NCBI RefSeq assembly: GCF_900116135.1
Contig: NZ_FOZX01000001.1
Span: 186,001-250,000, forward strand
DNA: 64,000 bases
Source of the DNA: Saccharopolyspora flava
GTDB lineage: Bacteria; Actinomycetota; Actinomycetes; Mycobacteriales; Pseudonocardiaceae
Reading direction: 5' to 3'
Positions 1 to 7,289 of this stretch are shown here, one piece after another. The notes beneath the pieces are model-generated. The model had not been told where the DNA came from. It did no database searches and was given only the letters and a program-made list of their open reading frames with translations. Position 1 is the first letter of the stretch. Each line of letters starts with the position of its first letter. The translations under genes and the position numbers were made by a program.

Positions 1-1
1 C

Positions 2-511
2 GGCTACCTGGGTTCGGACGCGAACTGGGGCGGTTCCTACATCTTCGACGAGGGAACCGAGCAGGGCACGGCCATCAAGGCCGTCGACGACCCGGCCAAC
101 GCGGGACTCCGCGTGACGTGGCTGGACGACAAGCCCGCCCAGGTCTACCTGCAGACCAACAGCCCGCGCGGCCCGCTCGACCTCACCGCCTACTCGGCCA
201 ACGGCGGAGCGCTCGTCTTCGACGCCGTCGTGCACCAAGGACCGGTCGGCGACACCACCAAGATCGGCATGCACTGCGAATACCCGTGCCGCTCCGAGGT
301 CGCCGCCAGCCACCTGTTCGCGAGCATGCCGCGCGAGCAGCGCGCCACGGTGAAGATCCCGCTGTCCTGCTTCGTCGACGGCGGCCTGGACCCGAAGCGG
401 GTCAACACCCCGTTCCTGGTCTGGTCGCAGCGCAAGATGGACATCACCTTCGCCAACGTCCGGGTCGAAGCGGAAGTCCCGGACGCGACCCCCTGCAACG
501 CCCTGAGCTGA
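2..511 (+). CDS. C-terminal part of a probable GH3 exo-beta-glucosidase (5' truncated by window edge)
   Basis: This is the open 3' end of a longer gene; the reading frame is open from base 2 and stops with TGA at 509-511, giving 169 residues. The tail resembles the galactose-binding-like (ExoP) domain that closes bacterial family 3 exo-1,4-beta-glucosidases: a beta-rich stretch with an IPLSCFVDGGLDPKRVNTPF-type segment, then a 'ITFANVRVE' strand and a cysteine a few residues from the C-terminus. Such enzymes are normally secreted and release glucose from beta-glucans. The catalytic domains would lie upstream and are not visible, so substrate cannot be judged. It is convergent with the sigma factor gene 27 bp downstream. 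Confidence 0.72.
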   Translation, partial: GYLGSDANWGGSYIFDEGTEQGTAIKAVDDPANAGLRVTWLDDKPAQVYLQTNSPRGPLDLTAYSANGGALVFDAVVHQGPVGDTTKIGMHCEYPCRSEVAASHLFASMPREQRATVKIPLSCFVDGGLDPKRVNTPFLVWSQRKMDITFANVRVEAEVPDATPCNALS

Positions 512-537
512 GAACCGTTGCGGGAGCGGCCATCCCG

Positions 538-1068
538 CTAGGCGGCCAGCGGGGTGGCGACGCGGGTGCGGAGCGAGCGGATCGCGTGGTGCAGGCGGCT
601 CTTCACCGTGCCGACCGGGACGCCGAGGTGGGTCGCGGCCGAAGCCGTCGTGCGGTCGGTGACGTAGACCTCGACGACCGCACTGCGGTGCGCCGGGGAC
701 AGGTGGTCGAGCAGCTCGTCGACGACCATCCGGCTCTCCACCTCGTCGCTGGGCGCGGACTGCACGGCCTTGTTGGCCAGGTCCTCGCTCTCGAAGGCGA
801 CCTCGGTGGGGCGCGCCTTGCGGCTGCGGTGCTGGTCGACGGCCACGTTGTGGGCCACGCGCAGCAGCCAGCCCCGGACCGAGCCATTGCCGTTGGAGAG
901 GCGATCGGCGTGCCGCCAGGCCCGCAGCCAGGTCTCCTGCACGATGTCCTCGGCCAGGTAGCGGTCACCGGTGAGCCGAGTGGCGTAGGACAGCAGCGCG
1001 GCACCGTGCTCGCGGATGACACCGTCCATGTCGGTGGCGACGGGCCGAACGGCGTTCTTGGTGTCCAT
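538..1068 (-). CDS. ECF-type RNA polymerase sigma factor
   Basis: A 176-residue sigma-70 family (ECF) factor that would direct RNA polymerase to alternative promoters. Sigma region 2 covers about residues 14-80, with the typical 'LTGDRYLAEDIVQETWLRAWRH' -10-binding helix; region 4 covers about 105-170 with the helix-turn-helix ending 'GVPVGTVKSRLHHAI'. The ATG at 1066-1068 is chosen because GAGAGG lies about 10 bp upstream; the frame stays open further upstream but lacks the domain's usual composition. No anti-sigma factor gene is adjacent: the downstream neighbour is the convergent glycosidase and upstream is a cupin gene. It resembles the SigL/SigK group of actinobacteria, but I would not assign a name. 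Confidence 0.92.
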   Translation of the reverse strand: MDTKNAVRPVATDMDGVIREHGAALLSYATRLTGDRYLAEDIVQETWLRAWRHADRLSNGNGSVRGWLLRVAHNVAVDQHRSRKARPTEVAFESEDLANKAVQSAPSDEVESRMVVDELLDHLSPAHRSAVVEVYVTDRTTASAATHLGVPVGTVKSRLHHAIRSLRTRVATPLAA

Positions 1069-1320
1069 GTGCGCTGTTCCTCTCTCGACGGGTGATCCGG
1101 GAAGCCCTACCCGGCCGTGTCTTAAGAGGAATGCTGTCGCGTTTCGCGAAGGGAGTCGTCGGGTCTGTCCCTCCGTTCCCTGGTGCTGTCCCGCACTTTC
1201 GAGGGAGGCTGACCCGCAGTCCGCGGTAGGGCTATCCCCCACCTGGCGCCCGCACACCGCCGACGGGGTGCGTTGACGGGTTCAACGCACGACCCCGCCG
1301 GCGGATACGGGTGGGACCGG

Positions 1321-1773
1321 TCACGTCCGGTCGACCTCGGCCCACAGGCTCGGCAGGTTCACCACGATGCCCTCCTGGGTGCTGCGGGCGATGACGACCA
1401 CCGCCTCCTCCGCCGGATCGGGGTTCTCCTCGCGGTGCGGGACGTAGGGCGGGACGAAGATGTAGTCACCGGGCTCGGTTTCGAGCCGGACCTCCTCCTC
1501 GCCCTCGGCGAAGACGAACACCGGGTGCCCGGACACGACGTAGATGGCGGTCTCGGCCTCGCCGTGGTGGTGGTCGCCGGAGTTGGTGGCCGGACCGACG
1601 TGAGTCCGCCCCATCCACAGCTTCTCGGAACCGACGGTCTTGCCGGAGATGGCCTCGAACCGCCGCATCCCGGAGGTCTGGTTGGTGTCGGAGGTGAGCC
1701 CGCCGCCCCGGATGTGCTCGAGCTTCTGGTGCCAGTCCGCGGTGCCGTCGCGCCGGTCGTCGTTGCCTGCCAA
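1321..1773 (-). CDS. Cupin-domain protein
   Basis: A 150-residue single-domain cupin. Motif 1 is visible as the HHH-G-E cluster around residues 70-75 and motif 2 as 'EPGDYIFVPPYVPHR' near residue 110, so a metal-binding beta-barrel is expected; the substrate is unknown. The start is a TTG at 1771-1773, chosen because GAGGAG lies six bases upstream and there is no ATG in the right place. It is divergent from the LLM monooxygenase gene at 1885, and the two share a 110-bp promoter region with repeated half-sites. A role near sulfonate or small-molecule oxidation is only suggested by this neighbourhood. Confidence 0.85.
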   Translation of the reverse strand: MAGNDDRRDGTADWHQKLEHIRGGGLTSDTNQTSGMRRFEAISGKTVGSEKLWMGRTHVGPATNSGDHHHGEAETAIYVVSGHPVFVFAEGEEEVRLETEPGDYIFVPPYVPHREENPDPAEEAVVVIARSTQEGIVVNLPSLWAEVDRT

Positions 1774-1826
1774 GGACGTCTCCTCGCTGTTCCTACATAG
1801 TGGTCGGCCTTGCCCCTCACCCTGCC

Positions 1827-1869
1827 ACGTCCCTAGCTTGTGGGACGTTCTTTTCGCAATGTGGGATGT
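1827..1869. promoter_or_regulatory. Candidate operator between cupin and sulfonate monooxygenase genes
   Basis: An inverted repeat ACGTCCC (1827-1833) and GGGACGT (1842-1848) is followed by a direct copy: TGTGGGACGT at 1839-1848 and TGTGGGATGT at 1860-1869, spaced 21 bp, about two helical turns. The second copy lies just ahead of the GAGGGGAG ribosome binding site of the monooxygenase gene. The binding protein is not identifiable from this window. Confidence 0.4.
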
Positions 1870-1884
1870 AGAGGGGAGTGGCTG

Positions 1885-2955
1885 ATGGCCGTCGAGTTCG
1901 TGGGGATGATCCGCACCGCCGACACCTCGGAGATCCGCCCGCCGTCCGGACCGGCCGTCGACCGCGACTACCTGCGCCGGTTCGCCCAGGCGCATGAGGA
2001 AGCCGGGTTCGACCGGGTCCTGATCGGCTACCACTCGTGGGACGCCGACGGTTTCGCGGTCGCGAGCTACGCCGCCGCGCACACCGAGCGGCTCGGGTTC
2101 CTGCTCGCGCACCGGCCGGGTTTCGTGGCTCCGACGCTCGCGGCCCGCAAGCTCGCGACGGTGGACCAGCTGACCGGCGGACGGCTGGCGATGCACGTCA
2201 TCAGCGGCGCCAGCGACACCGAGCAGCGGCGCGACGGCGACTACTCGGACAAACCCGCCCGCTACCGCCGCACCGACGAGTACCTCGACGTCGTCCGCCG
2301 CGTCTGGACCTCCGACGAGCCGATCGACCACGAGGGCGAGTTCTACCGCGTCGCGGGCGCCCGATCCGAGGTCAAGCCGGTCAACGGGACCCTGCCGATC
2401 TACTTCGGCGGTTCCTCGGCCGACGCCTACCGGGTCGGTGGCAAGCACGCCGACGTCTTCGCGCTGTGGGGCGAGCCGCTGGCCGAGACCGCCGAGCAGA
2501 TCGCCGCGGTCCGCAAGTCCGCCGCCGAACACGGCCGCAACCCCGACGACCTGGGGTTCTCGGTGTCGTTCCGGCCGATCATCGGCCGCACCGACGCCGA
2601 GGCGTGGCAGCGCGCGCACGAGATCCTCGGCAAGATCACCGCCGGGTCCTCCGGCGCGATGCTGGCGTTCCCGGCCGCCGAGCGCGGCGTGGGCTCGCAG
2701 CGGCTGCTCGACGCGGCGGGCAAGGGCGAGGTCCACGACCGCGCGCTGTGGACGGCCCCGGCCCGCGCCACCGGGGCGGCCGGCAACTCGACGGCCCTGG
2801 TCGGCAGCCCGGAGACGGTCGCCAAGGCACTGCTGGACTACGTGGACATCGGGGTCACGACGCTGCTGATCCGCGGCTACGAACCGCTGGAGGACGTCGT
2901 GGACTGGGGCAAGGACCTGCTGCCGCTGGTCCGCCAGGAACTCGCGAACCGCTGA
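1885..2955 (+). CDS. LLM-class flavin-dependent monooxygenase, alkanesulfonate monooxygenase (SsuD)-like
   Basis: A 356-residue luciferase-like TIM-barrel oxidoreductase. The segment HRPGFVAPTLAARKLATVDQ at residues 76-95, followed by LTGGR, is the hallmark of the SsuD branch, which uses FMNH2 and O2 to cleave sulfonates to sulfite and an aldehyde. The ATG at 1885 follows GAGGGGAG (1871-1878). Seventeen bases after its stop begins an SsuA-like binding lipoprotein gene, so the pair probably forms a sulfonate or sulfone uptake and oxidation unit. A flavin reductase (SsuE) and transporter permease and ATPase genes are not in the window. Other LLM substrates such as nitrilotriacetate-type compounds or dibenzothiophene sulfone cannot be excluded. 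Confidence 0.9.
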   Translation: MAVEFVGMIRTADTSEIRPPSGPAVDRDYLRRFAQAHEEAGFDRVLIGYHSWDADGFAVASYAAAHTERLGFLLAHRPGFVAPTLAARKLATVDQLTGGRLAMHVISGASDTEQRRDGDYSDKPARYRRTDEYLDVVRRVWTSDEPIDHEGEFYRVAGARSEVKPVNGTLPIYFGGSSADAYRVGGKHADVFALWGEPLAETAEQIAAVRKSAAEHGRNPDDLGFSVSFRPIIGRTDAEAWQRAHEILGKITAGSSGAMLAFPAAERGVGSQRLLDAAGKGEVHDRALWTAPARATGAAGNSTALVGSPETVAKALLDYVDIGVTTLLIRGYEPLEDVVDWGKDLLPLVRQELANR

Positions 2956-2971
2956 CCCCGAAAGGACCCCG

Positions 2972-3937
2972 GTGTTGTCGTCCCTCCCCGCACGCCTGGC
3001 CGTGCTCGTCGCCCTGCTCGTCACCGTCCTCCCGCTCACCGCCTGCGGTGCGGGCGAGGACAAGCCGGTGCTGCGGGTCGGCGACCAGACCGGCGAAACC
3101 GAGTCGCGCCTGCGCGCGGCCGGGCTCCTCGACGACCTGCCCTACGAGATCGAGTGGGCCCGCTTCCCCGCCGCGGCCAACCTGCACGAGGCCCTGCGCG
3201 CCGACGCCGTCGACATCGGCTCCGCCGCCGACTCGCCGACGGTCGCCGCCATCGCCGGAGGTTCGCCGATCAAAGCGGTCGCGGCGTGGAACAACGGCGG
3301 CAAGGGCACCTACATCCTGGTGCCGAAGGACAGCCCGATCCGCACCCTCGCCGATCTCAAGGGCAAGCGCATCTCCCCCAGCACCCGGGGCAGCGTCGCC
3401 CACTACCTGGTGCTGGGCGCCCTCGCCCAGGCCGGTCTCCGCGAGTCCGACGCCACGCTGAACTACCTGTCCCCGACCGACGCGAGCTCGGCGTTCTCCA
3501 CCGGCAGCATCGACGCCTGGGCCACCTGGGGCGTCTACGCCGCCCGCACCCGAGGTGAGCTGGGCGCCCGGGTCCTCACCGACGGCACCGGCATCAACAG
3601 CGGCCTCAACGTCCTGTCGGCCACCGACAAGTCCCTCACCGACCCCGCCAAGCGCAAGGCCATCGCCGACTTCGCCGACCGGGTCGACCGCAGCTTCACC
3701 TGGGCCCAGCAGAACCCCGCCGCCTTCGACGACTGGTACTCGCACTTCGCCCGCCAACCCGTCGAGATCGCCTCCCAGATCCGAGCAGAACAGGCGACCT
3801 ACCGCCGAATCCCGGTCGACGACGCCTTCGCCGCCCAACTCCAAACCACCTACAACACCTGGACCAGAGCAGGAGTCCTCCACGGCCACAAGAACCTCCA
3901 CCACTACGTCGACAACTCCCTCACCACCCCCGGATAG
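2972..3937 (+). CDS. ABC transporter substrate-binding lipoprotein, SsuA/NMT1-like
   Basis: A 321-residue periplasmic-binding-type lipoprotein. Residues 1-24 form a signal sequence with a lipobox ending LTAC, so Cys25 should be lipidated and the protein anchored outside the membrane. The rest matches the SsuA/TauA/NMT1 fold, with the hinge segment 'TLADLKGKRISPSTRGSVAHYLV' typical of aliphatic sulfonate binders. GTG at 2972 is chosen as start because AAAGGA ends six bases upstream. It follows the SsuD-like gene by 16 bp. The cognate permease and ATPase genes are absent here, so this receptor must work with components encoded elsewhere or is an orphan. No terminator is obvious behind it. Confidence 0.88.
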   Translation: MLSSLPARLAVLVALLVTVLPLTACGAGEDKPVLRVGDQTGETESRLRAAGLLDDLPYEIEWARFPAAANLHEALRADAVDIGSAADSPTVAAIAGGSPIKAVAAWNNGGKGTYILVPKDSPIRTLADLKGKRISPSTRGSVAHYLVLGALAQAGLRESDATLNYLSPTDASSAFSTGSIDAWATWGVYAARTRGELGARVLTDGTGINSGLNVLSATDKSLTDPAKRKAIADFADRVDRSFTWAQQNPAAFDDWYSHFARQPVEIASQIRAEQATYRRIPVDDAFAAQLQTTYNTWTRAGVLHGHKNLHHYVDNSLTTPG

Positions 3938-3949
3938 CCGCCGGCATCG

Positions 3950-3998
3950 GTATAGGAGACTCCTATACATCACATGCATAGTGACTCTTTGCGCCTAT
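3950..3998 (+). promoter_or_regulatory. LysR-type operator and promoter of the first SDR gene
   Basis: The block contains the perfect palindrome GTATAGGAGACTCCTATAC (3950-3968), whose core is ATAG-N7-CTAT. Elements continue at 11-bp steps: ATAG 3952, CTAT 3963, ATGC 3974, CTCT 3985, followed by TTTGCGCCTAT. The same layout and the identical 14-mer CTCTTTGCGCCTAT recur, in the same orientation relative to the gene, in front of the second SDR gene (5752 down to 5706). This is the layout expected of an operator bound by a LysR tetramer; the LysR gene at 5771 is the obvious candidate. Confidence 0.65.
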
Positions 3999-4069
3999 GC
4001 TTTTGCCTCCCAACTCTCGCTGTCGCAGCACCGGGCACGTCCGGTGCGCGGACGGGAGAAACGGTTGTC

Positions 4070-4837
4070 ATGACAGGGAGTTCTTCGAACAGGTTGCGCG
4101 GGAAGGTCGCGCTCGTGACCGGGGCCGCCAAGGGGATCGGGGCCAGCATCGCGAAGGAGTTCGCGGACGCCGGGGCCTCCGTGGTGGTCAACTACGCCTC
4201 GGACGCGGAAGGCGCGCAGCGGGTGGTGAGCCACATCCGCGACAACGGCGGGGCGGCGGTCGCAACCCAGGGCGATGTGTCCGAATCCGGGGACGTCGAG
4301 CGCGTCTTCGACGAGGTCGTGCGCGCCTACGGCCGCCTGGACATCGTGGTCAACAACGCGGGGGTGTACTACCCGGAGCCGATCGAAACCACGACGCAGG
4401 AACAGATCTCGCGCCAGCTGTCGGTCAACGTGCTCGGCACGGTCCTCACGATCCAGGAGGCGCTCAAGCACTTCGGGCCCGACGGCGGGTCGGTCATCAA
4501 CATCGGGTCACTCGACAGCGCCCGCGCGGTTCCCGGGATGTCCGTCTACGCCGCGAGCAAGGGCGCCGTCGACGCCCTCACCCGGGTGCTGGCGGCCGAA
4601 CTCGGCCCGCGCAAGATCAGGGTGAACACGCTCGCGCCGGGCGGTGTGGAGACCGAGGGCATCCACACCGCGGGTTTCATGGGCAGCGACGCCGAGAAGG
4701 ACATGATCGAGCGTACGCCGCTGGGACGCATGGGCCAACCGGAGGATCTCGCGAAGGCCGCGGTGTTCTTCGCCTCCGACGATGCCGCGTGGGTGACCGG
4801 CGAACGCCTCACCGCCTCAGGCGGTCTTCGGAGCTGA
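4070..4837 (+). CDS. SDR-family oxidoreductase (first of a convergent pair)
   Basis: A 255-residue classical short-chain dehydrogenase/reductase. The cofactor motif TGAAKGIG is at residues 17-24, NNAG at 95-98, and the catalytic Ser147, Tyr160 and Lys164 are all in place, so it should be an active NAD(P)(H)-dependent oxidoreductase. The ATG at 4070 follows GGGAGAAA; upstream open frame carries no family sequence. Its promoter shares a 47-bp arrangement with that of the second SDR gene, and the two are convergent around a strong hairpin. Together with the LysR gene they form a small regulon. The substrate is unknown; the pair could detoxify or interconvert a ketone or quinone-like compound. 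Confidence 0.9.
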   Translation: MTGSSSNRLRGKVALVTGAAKGIGASIAKEFADAGASVVVNYASDAEGAQRVVSHIRDNGGAAVATQGDVSESGDVERVFDEVVRAYGRLDIVVNNAGVYYPEPIETTTQEQISRQLSVNVLGTVLTIQEALKHFGPDGGSVINIGSLDSARAVPGMSVYAASKGAVDALTRVLAAELGPRKIRVNTLAPGGVETEGIHTAGFMGSDAEKDMIERTPLGRMGQPEDLAKAAVFFASDDAAWVTGERLTASGGLRS

Positions 4838-4840
4838 CGC

Positions 4841-4878
4841 ACGACGGTGAAGGCCGGGACACCGGCCTTCACCGTCGT
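4841..4878. terminator. Bidirectional hairpin terminator between convergent SDR genes
   Basis: Perfect 17-bp arms (4841-4857 and 4862-4878, starting ACGACGGTGAAGGCCGG) close a GACA loop. It sits between two convergent stop codons (4837 and 4896). There is only a short T run, so it may be a factor-assisted or mRNA-protecting hairpin. Confidence 0.75.
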
Positions 4879-4895
4879 TCAGCCGGAGCACCCGG

Positions 4896-5645
4896 TCACA
4901 CCTGAGCCATACCGCCGTCGATGGGGAGTTCCGCGCCGGTCATGAAGGAGCTGTCGTCGGAGGCCAGGAACAGCGCCGCGCTCGCGAGCTCCTCGGGGCG
5001 TCCGAGTCGGCCCATCGGGACGAGCGTGGCCATCTGCGCGCGCAACTCCGCCGGGTCCTGCCCGAAGTACTCGGCCTGCCCATCGATGATCGAGGTGTCG
5101 AACGGGCCCGGGGACAGCACGTTGACCCGCAGGCCGCGGTCACCGAACTCGGCCGCCCACACGCGCGCGTAGGAGCGCACGGCAGCCTTCGCCGCGGTGT
5201 AGGTCGTCGATCCCGGCAGCCCCTTGGACGCCTGAACGGATCCCACCAGGATGATCGAACCGCCGACCGGCATGAACGGGAGCGCCGCCTGGACGGTGAA
5301 CATCGTGCCGCGCGCGTTGACCTCGAAGGTGCGGTCGAAGTGCTCCTCGGACACCTCGCCGAAGTCGGCCCGCTCGATCATGCCCGCATTGGCGACGAGC
5401 ACGTCGAGGCGTCCGTTCTCCTCCCGGATGGTGTCGATCAGGCCGTCGAGGTCGCTGGAGGACGTGGAGTCCGCGACGATCGCGGTGACCTTCCCCTCGA
5501 TGGAAGCCGTTGCGGCGTCGAGGACCTCCCTCCGCCGACCGGTGATGTAGACGTGGGCGCCTTCGGCGGCGAATCGCTCGGCGATCGCCAGGCCGAGGCC
5601 CGCTCCGCCGCCCGTGACCAGAGCGACCTTGTCGGTGAGACGCAT
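4896..5645 (-). CDS. SDR-family oxidoreductase (second of the pair)
   Basis: A 249-residue classical SDR with TGGGAGLG at residues 11-18, ANAG at 85-88 (a common variant of NNAG) and catalytic Ser136, Tyr149 and Lys153. The ATG at 5643-5645 is preceded by GAGGGAG; residues encoded further upstream do not look like protein of this family. It is divergent from the LysR gene, 125 bp away, and its promoter carries the four-part ATAG/CTAT operator. It is clearly paralogous in family, but not close in sequence, to the SDR at 4070, so the two may act on successive or related substrates. Confidence 0.9.
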   Translation of the reverse strand: MRLTDKVALVTGGGAGLGLAIAERFAAEGAHVYITGRRREVLDAATASIEGKVTAIVADSTSSSDLDGLIDTIREENGRLDVLVANAGMIERADFGEVSEEHFDRTFEVNARGTMFTVQAALPFMPVGGSIILVGSVQASKGLPGSTTYTAAKAAVRSYARVWAAEFGDRGLRVNVLSPGPFDTSIIDGQAEYFGQDPAELRAQMATLVPMGRLGRPEELASAALFLASDDSSFMTGAELPIDGGMAQV

Positions 5646-5705
5646 GTTTCTCCCTCTTCTGCACGAACCACCGCTTGCCATCCGCAAAGTACGCACGCTC
5701 GACAT

Positions 5706-5752
5706 ATAGGCGCAAAGAGAAGACTGCTATCCTCCGCATAGCATCTTCCTAT
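5706..5752 (-). promoter_or_regulatory. LysR-type operator in the SDR/lysR divergent promoter
   Basis: Read toward the SDR gene, elements occur every 11 bp: ATAG (5752-5749), CTAT (5741-5738), ATAG (5730-5727) and CTCT (5719-5716), followed directly by TTTGCGCCTAT. This matches the block in front of the SDR at 4070 over 47 positions of layout. Because the region is shared with the lysR gene at 5771, autoregulation is likely. Confidence 0.65.
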
Positions 5753-5770
5753 TCAGCGAGGTGGCTTCCG

Positions 5771-6670
5771 ATGAACCTGCGGCAGTACGAGTACGCGCTG
5801 GCCGTGGCCGAGGAAGGCAGCATCACGGCGGCGGCCGAGCGGCTCGGCCTGGCCCAGCCGTCGCTGTCGCAGCAGATCGGCACCCTGGAGAAGCAGATCG
5901 GCGTGCGCCTGTTCACGCGAACCCAGCACGGCATGACGCCCACCGTGGCGGGGCGGGCGTTCCTGGCCGAAGCCGAGGTCGCCGCGACCGCGTCCCGGCG
6001 CGCGTTCACCGCCGCTCGCGCCGCCGAAGGCGACCTGACCGGCGAGCTGATCATCGCCGTGTACCTGGGGCTCGGGACCCGCCGGCTGCCGCGCGCGCTC
6101 GGCGAGCTGCGCCGCCGTCACCCACACCTGCAGGTCACCATTCACGAAGAACCCGACCCGACGGACATGGAACGCCTCGCGCGCCAGGGCACGCTCGACA
6201 TGGTCCTGGTGCACGAGATCCCGCCGGGATGCCTGTTCGACGTGCACAAGCTGGGTGAGGAGTCCTACGTCGCCGTGCTGCCGGAGGGCCATCCGCTGCT
6301 CGAACAGGACGCGCCGCTCGTCCTCGGCGATCTCGCAGGCGAAGGATGGGTGCGCTACCGGCGCAGCAGCAAGCTCGACGAGTACCTGGCGCGACTGCTC
6401 TCCGACCGCGGCCTGGCCCCGCGCACGGTTGGCCGCGCGTCGCAGATCTCGACCGCGGTGCGGCTCGCCTCAGAAGGTCTCGGCGTCGCCATCGCTCCCT
6501 CCTCCGCCATCCCGGACGGCTTCGAGCACCTGGCCCGACCGCTCAACCCAGCCCTGTCGGAACCAGTGCTCGCGGGCGTGCGCCGCACACCGGGCCGAGC
6601 GGAGAGCGCCTTGCTGGACGAGCTGAAACGACAGGACTGGCCCCGCATCGACGGCGGTGTGGACCGATAG
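5771..6670 (+). CDS. LysR-family transcriptional regulator
   Basis: A 299-residue LTTR. The winged helix-turn-helix is at residues 1-60 (RQYEYALAVAEEGSITAAAE start), followed by the effector-binding domain from about residue 90. It has a single cysteine (Cys154), so it is not a disulfide-switched OxyR even though its putative operator resembles the OxyR layout. The ATG at 5771 has GAGGTGG upstream. It is divergent from one SDR gene and faces two promoters with matching ATAG-N7-CTAT sites, so it probably controls both SDR genes and itself. Its stop lies 10 bp before the HIT gene. The effector is unknown. Confidence 0.92.
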   Translation: MNLRQYEYALAVAEEGSITAAAERLGLAQPSLSQQIGTLEKQIGVRLFTRTQHGMTPTVAGRAFLAEAEVAATASRRAFTAARAAEGDLTGELIIAVYLGLGTRRLPRALGELRRRHPHLQVTIHEEPDPTDMERLARQGTLDMVLVHEIPPGCLFDVHKLGEESYVAVLPEGHPLLEQDAPLVLGDLAGEGWVRYRRSSKLDEYLARLLSDRGLAPRTVGRASQISTAVRLASEGLGVAIAPSSAIPDGFEHLARPLNPALSEPVLAGVRRTPGRAESALLDELKRQDWPRIDGGVDR

Positions 6671-6680
6671 CCTTCGGTGC

Positions 6681-7109
6681 ATGAGTGATGACTGCGTGTT
6701 CTGCGGGATCGTCGCCGGGGATCTGCCGAGCGTGAAGGTGGCCGAGGACGAGACGACGCTGGCGTTCATGGACATCCACCCGGCTTCGGACGGGCACCTG
6801 CTGGTGATCCCGAAGCGGCACAGCCAGGACCTGTTCGACATCCCCGCCGACGACCTCACCGCCGTCACCCTCGCCGCGCAGCGCATCGCCAAGGTGGCGG
6901 CGGAGGAGTTCGGAGCCGACGGCGTCAACCTCCTCAACTGCTGCGGTTCCGCGGCGTGGCAGTCGGTCTTCCACTTCCACCTCCACGTCATCCCCCGCTA
7001 CCGCACCAAGTCCCGGGACTCCCTCACCCTCCCCTGGAAACCCAACGTCCCAGGCGACAAGAACCACCTCACCCACCTCGGCAACCGCCTCGCCAACGCC
7101 CTCAACTAA
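6681..7109 (+). CDS. HIT-family hydrolase
   Basis: A 142-residue histidine triad protein. The triad H98-x-H100-x-H102 followed by VIPRY is intact, with His100 the expected nucleophile. The N-terminal CVFCGI motif is typical of HINT/Ap4A-type members, which hydrolyse nucleotide phosphoramidates or adenylated compounds in the cytoplasm. The ATG at 6681 lies 10 bp after the lysR stop without a clear Shine-Dalgarno sequence, so translation may be coupled. The gene's 3' end runs into the palindromic repeat block at 7120-7267, which lies between it and the convergent lipase-like gene. Confidence 0.92.
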   Translation: MSDDCVFCGIVAGDLPSVKVAEDETTLAFMDIHPASDGHLLVIPKRHSQDLFDIPADDLTAVTLAAQRIAKVAAEEFGADGVNLLNCCGSAAWQSVFHFHLHVIPRYRTKSRDSLTLPWKPNVPGDKNHLTHLGNRLANALN

Positions 7110-7119
7110 CCCCCGACGC

Positions 7120-7183
7120 CAAAAACCCGGTTTTCATCGGGTCAAATACCGCGGTATTCGTCGGGTCAAAAACCCCGGTATTC
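7120..7183. repeat. 24-bp-period palindromic repeat block (three units)
   Basis: Three 16-bp quasi-palindromes start at 7120, 7144 and 7168; the middle one, AAATACCGCGGTATTC, contains the perfect palindrome AATACCGCGGTATT. They are joined by 8-bp linkers ATCGGGTC and GTCGGGTC, so the period is exactly 24 bp. The block begins 10 bp after the HIT stop codon. Related units occur at 7229, 35084, 45235, 49946 and 63910. Confidence 0.85.
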
Positions 7184-7228
7184 GACTTGAGTACCCCGTT
7201 CAGGCGGATCTCGGCAGCCACCGACGTC

Positions 7229-7267
7229 GAAAACCCCGGTTTTCGCGCGATGAAAACCGGGGTTTTC
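7229..7267. repeat. Inverted pair of 16-bp palindromic units forming a long hairpin
   Basis: GAAAACCCCGGTTTTC (7229-7244), linker GCGCGAT, then its exact reverse complement GAAAACCGGGGTTTTC (7252-7267). The two units can pair as a 16-bp stem, and each can also fold on itself. The element sits just past the 3' end of the lipase-like gene (stop at 7290) and ends in TTTTCG, so it could terminate transcription from either side. Confidence 0.8.
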
Positions 7268-7289
7268 GACGGGAGGACCCCGGAACGGG

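Noticed and set aside
1175-1180. GGGAAC as an ECF -35 box for autoregulation of the sigma factor
   Set aside because: No matching -10 element at the proper distance; a single hexamer is not enough.
5771-6670. OxyR assignment based on the ATAG-N7-CTAT operator
   Set aside because: The protein has a single cysteine, lacks the redox pair, and its genes are SDR enzymes, not peroxide defence genes.
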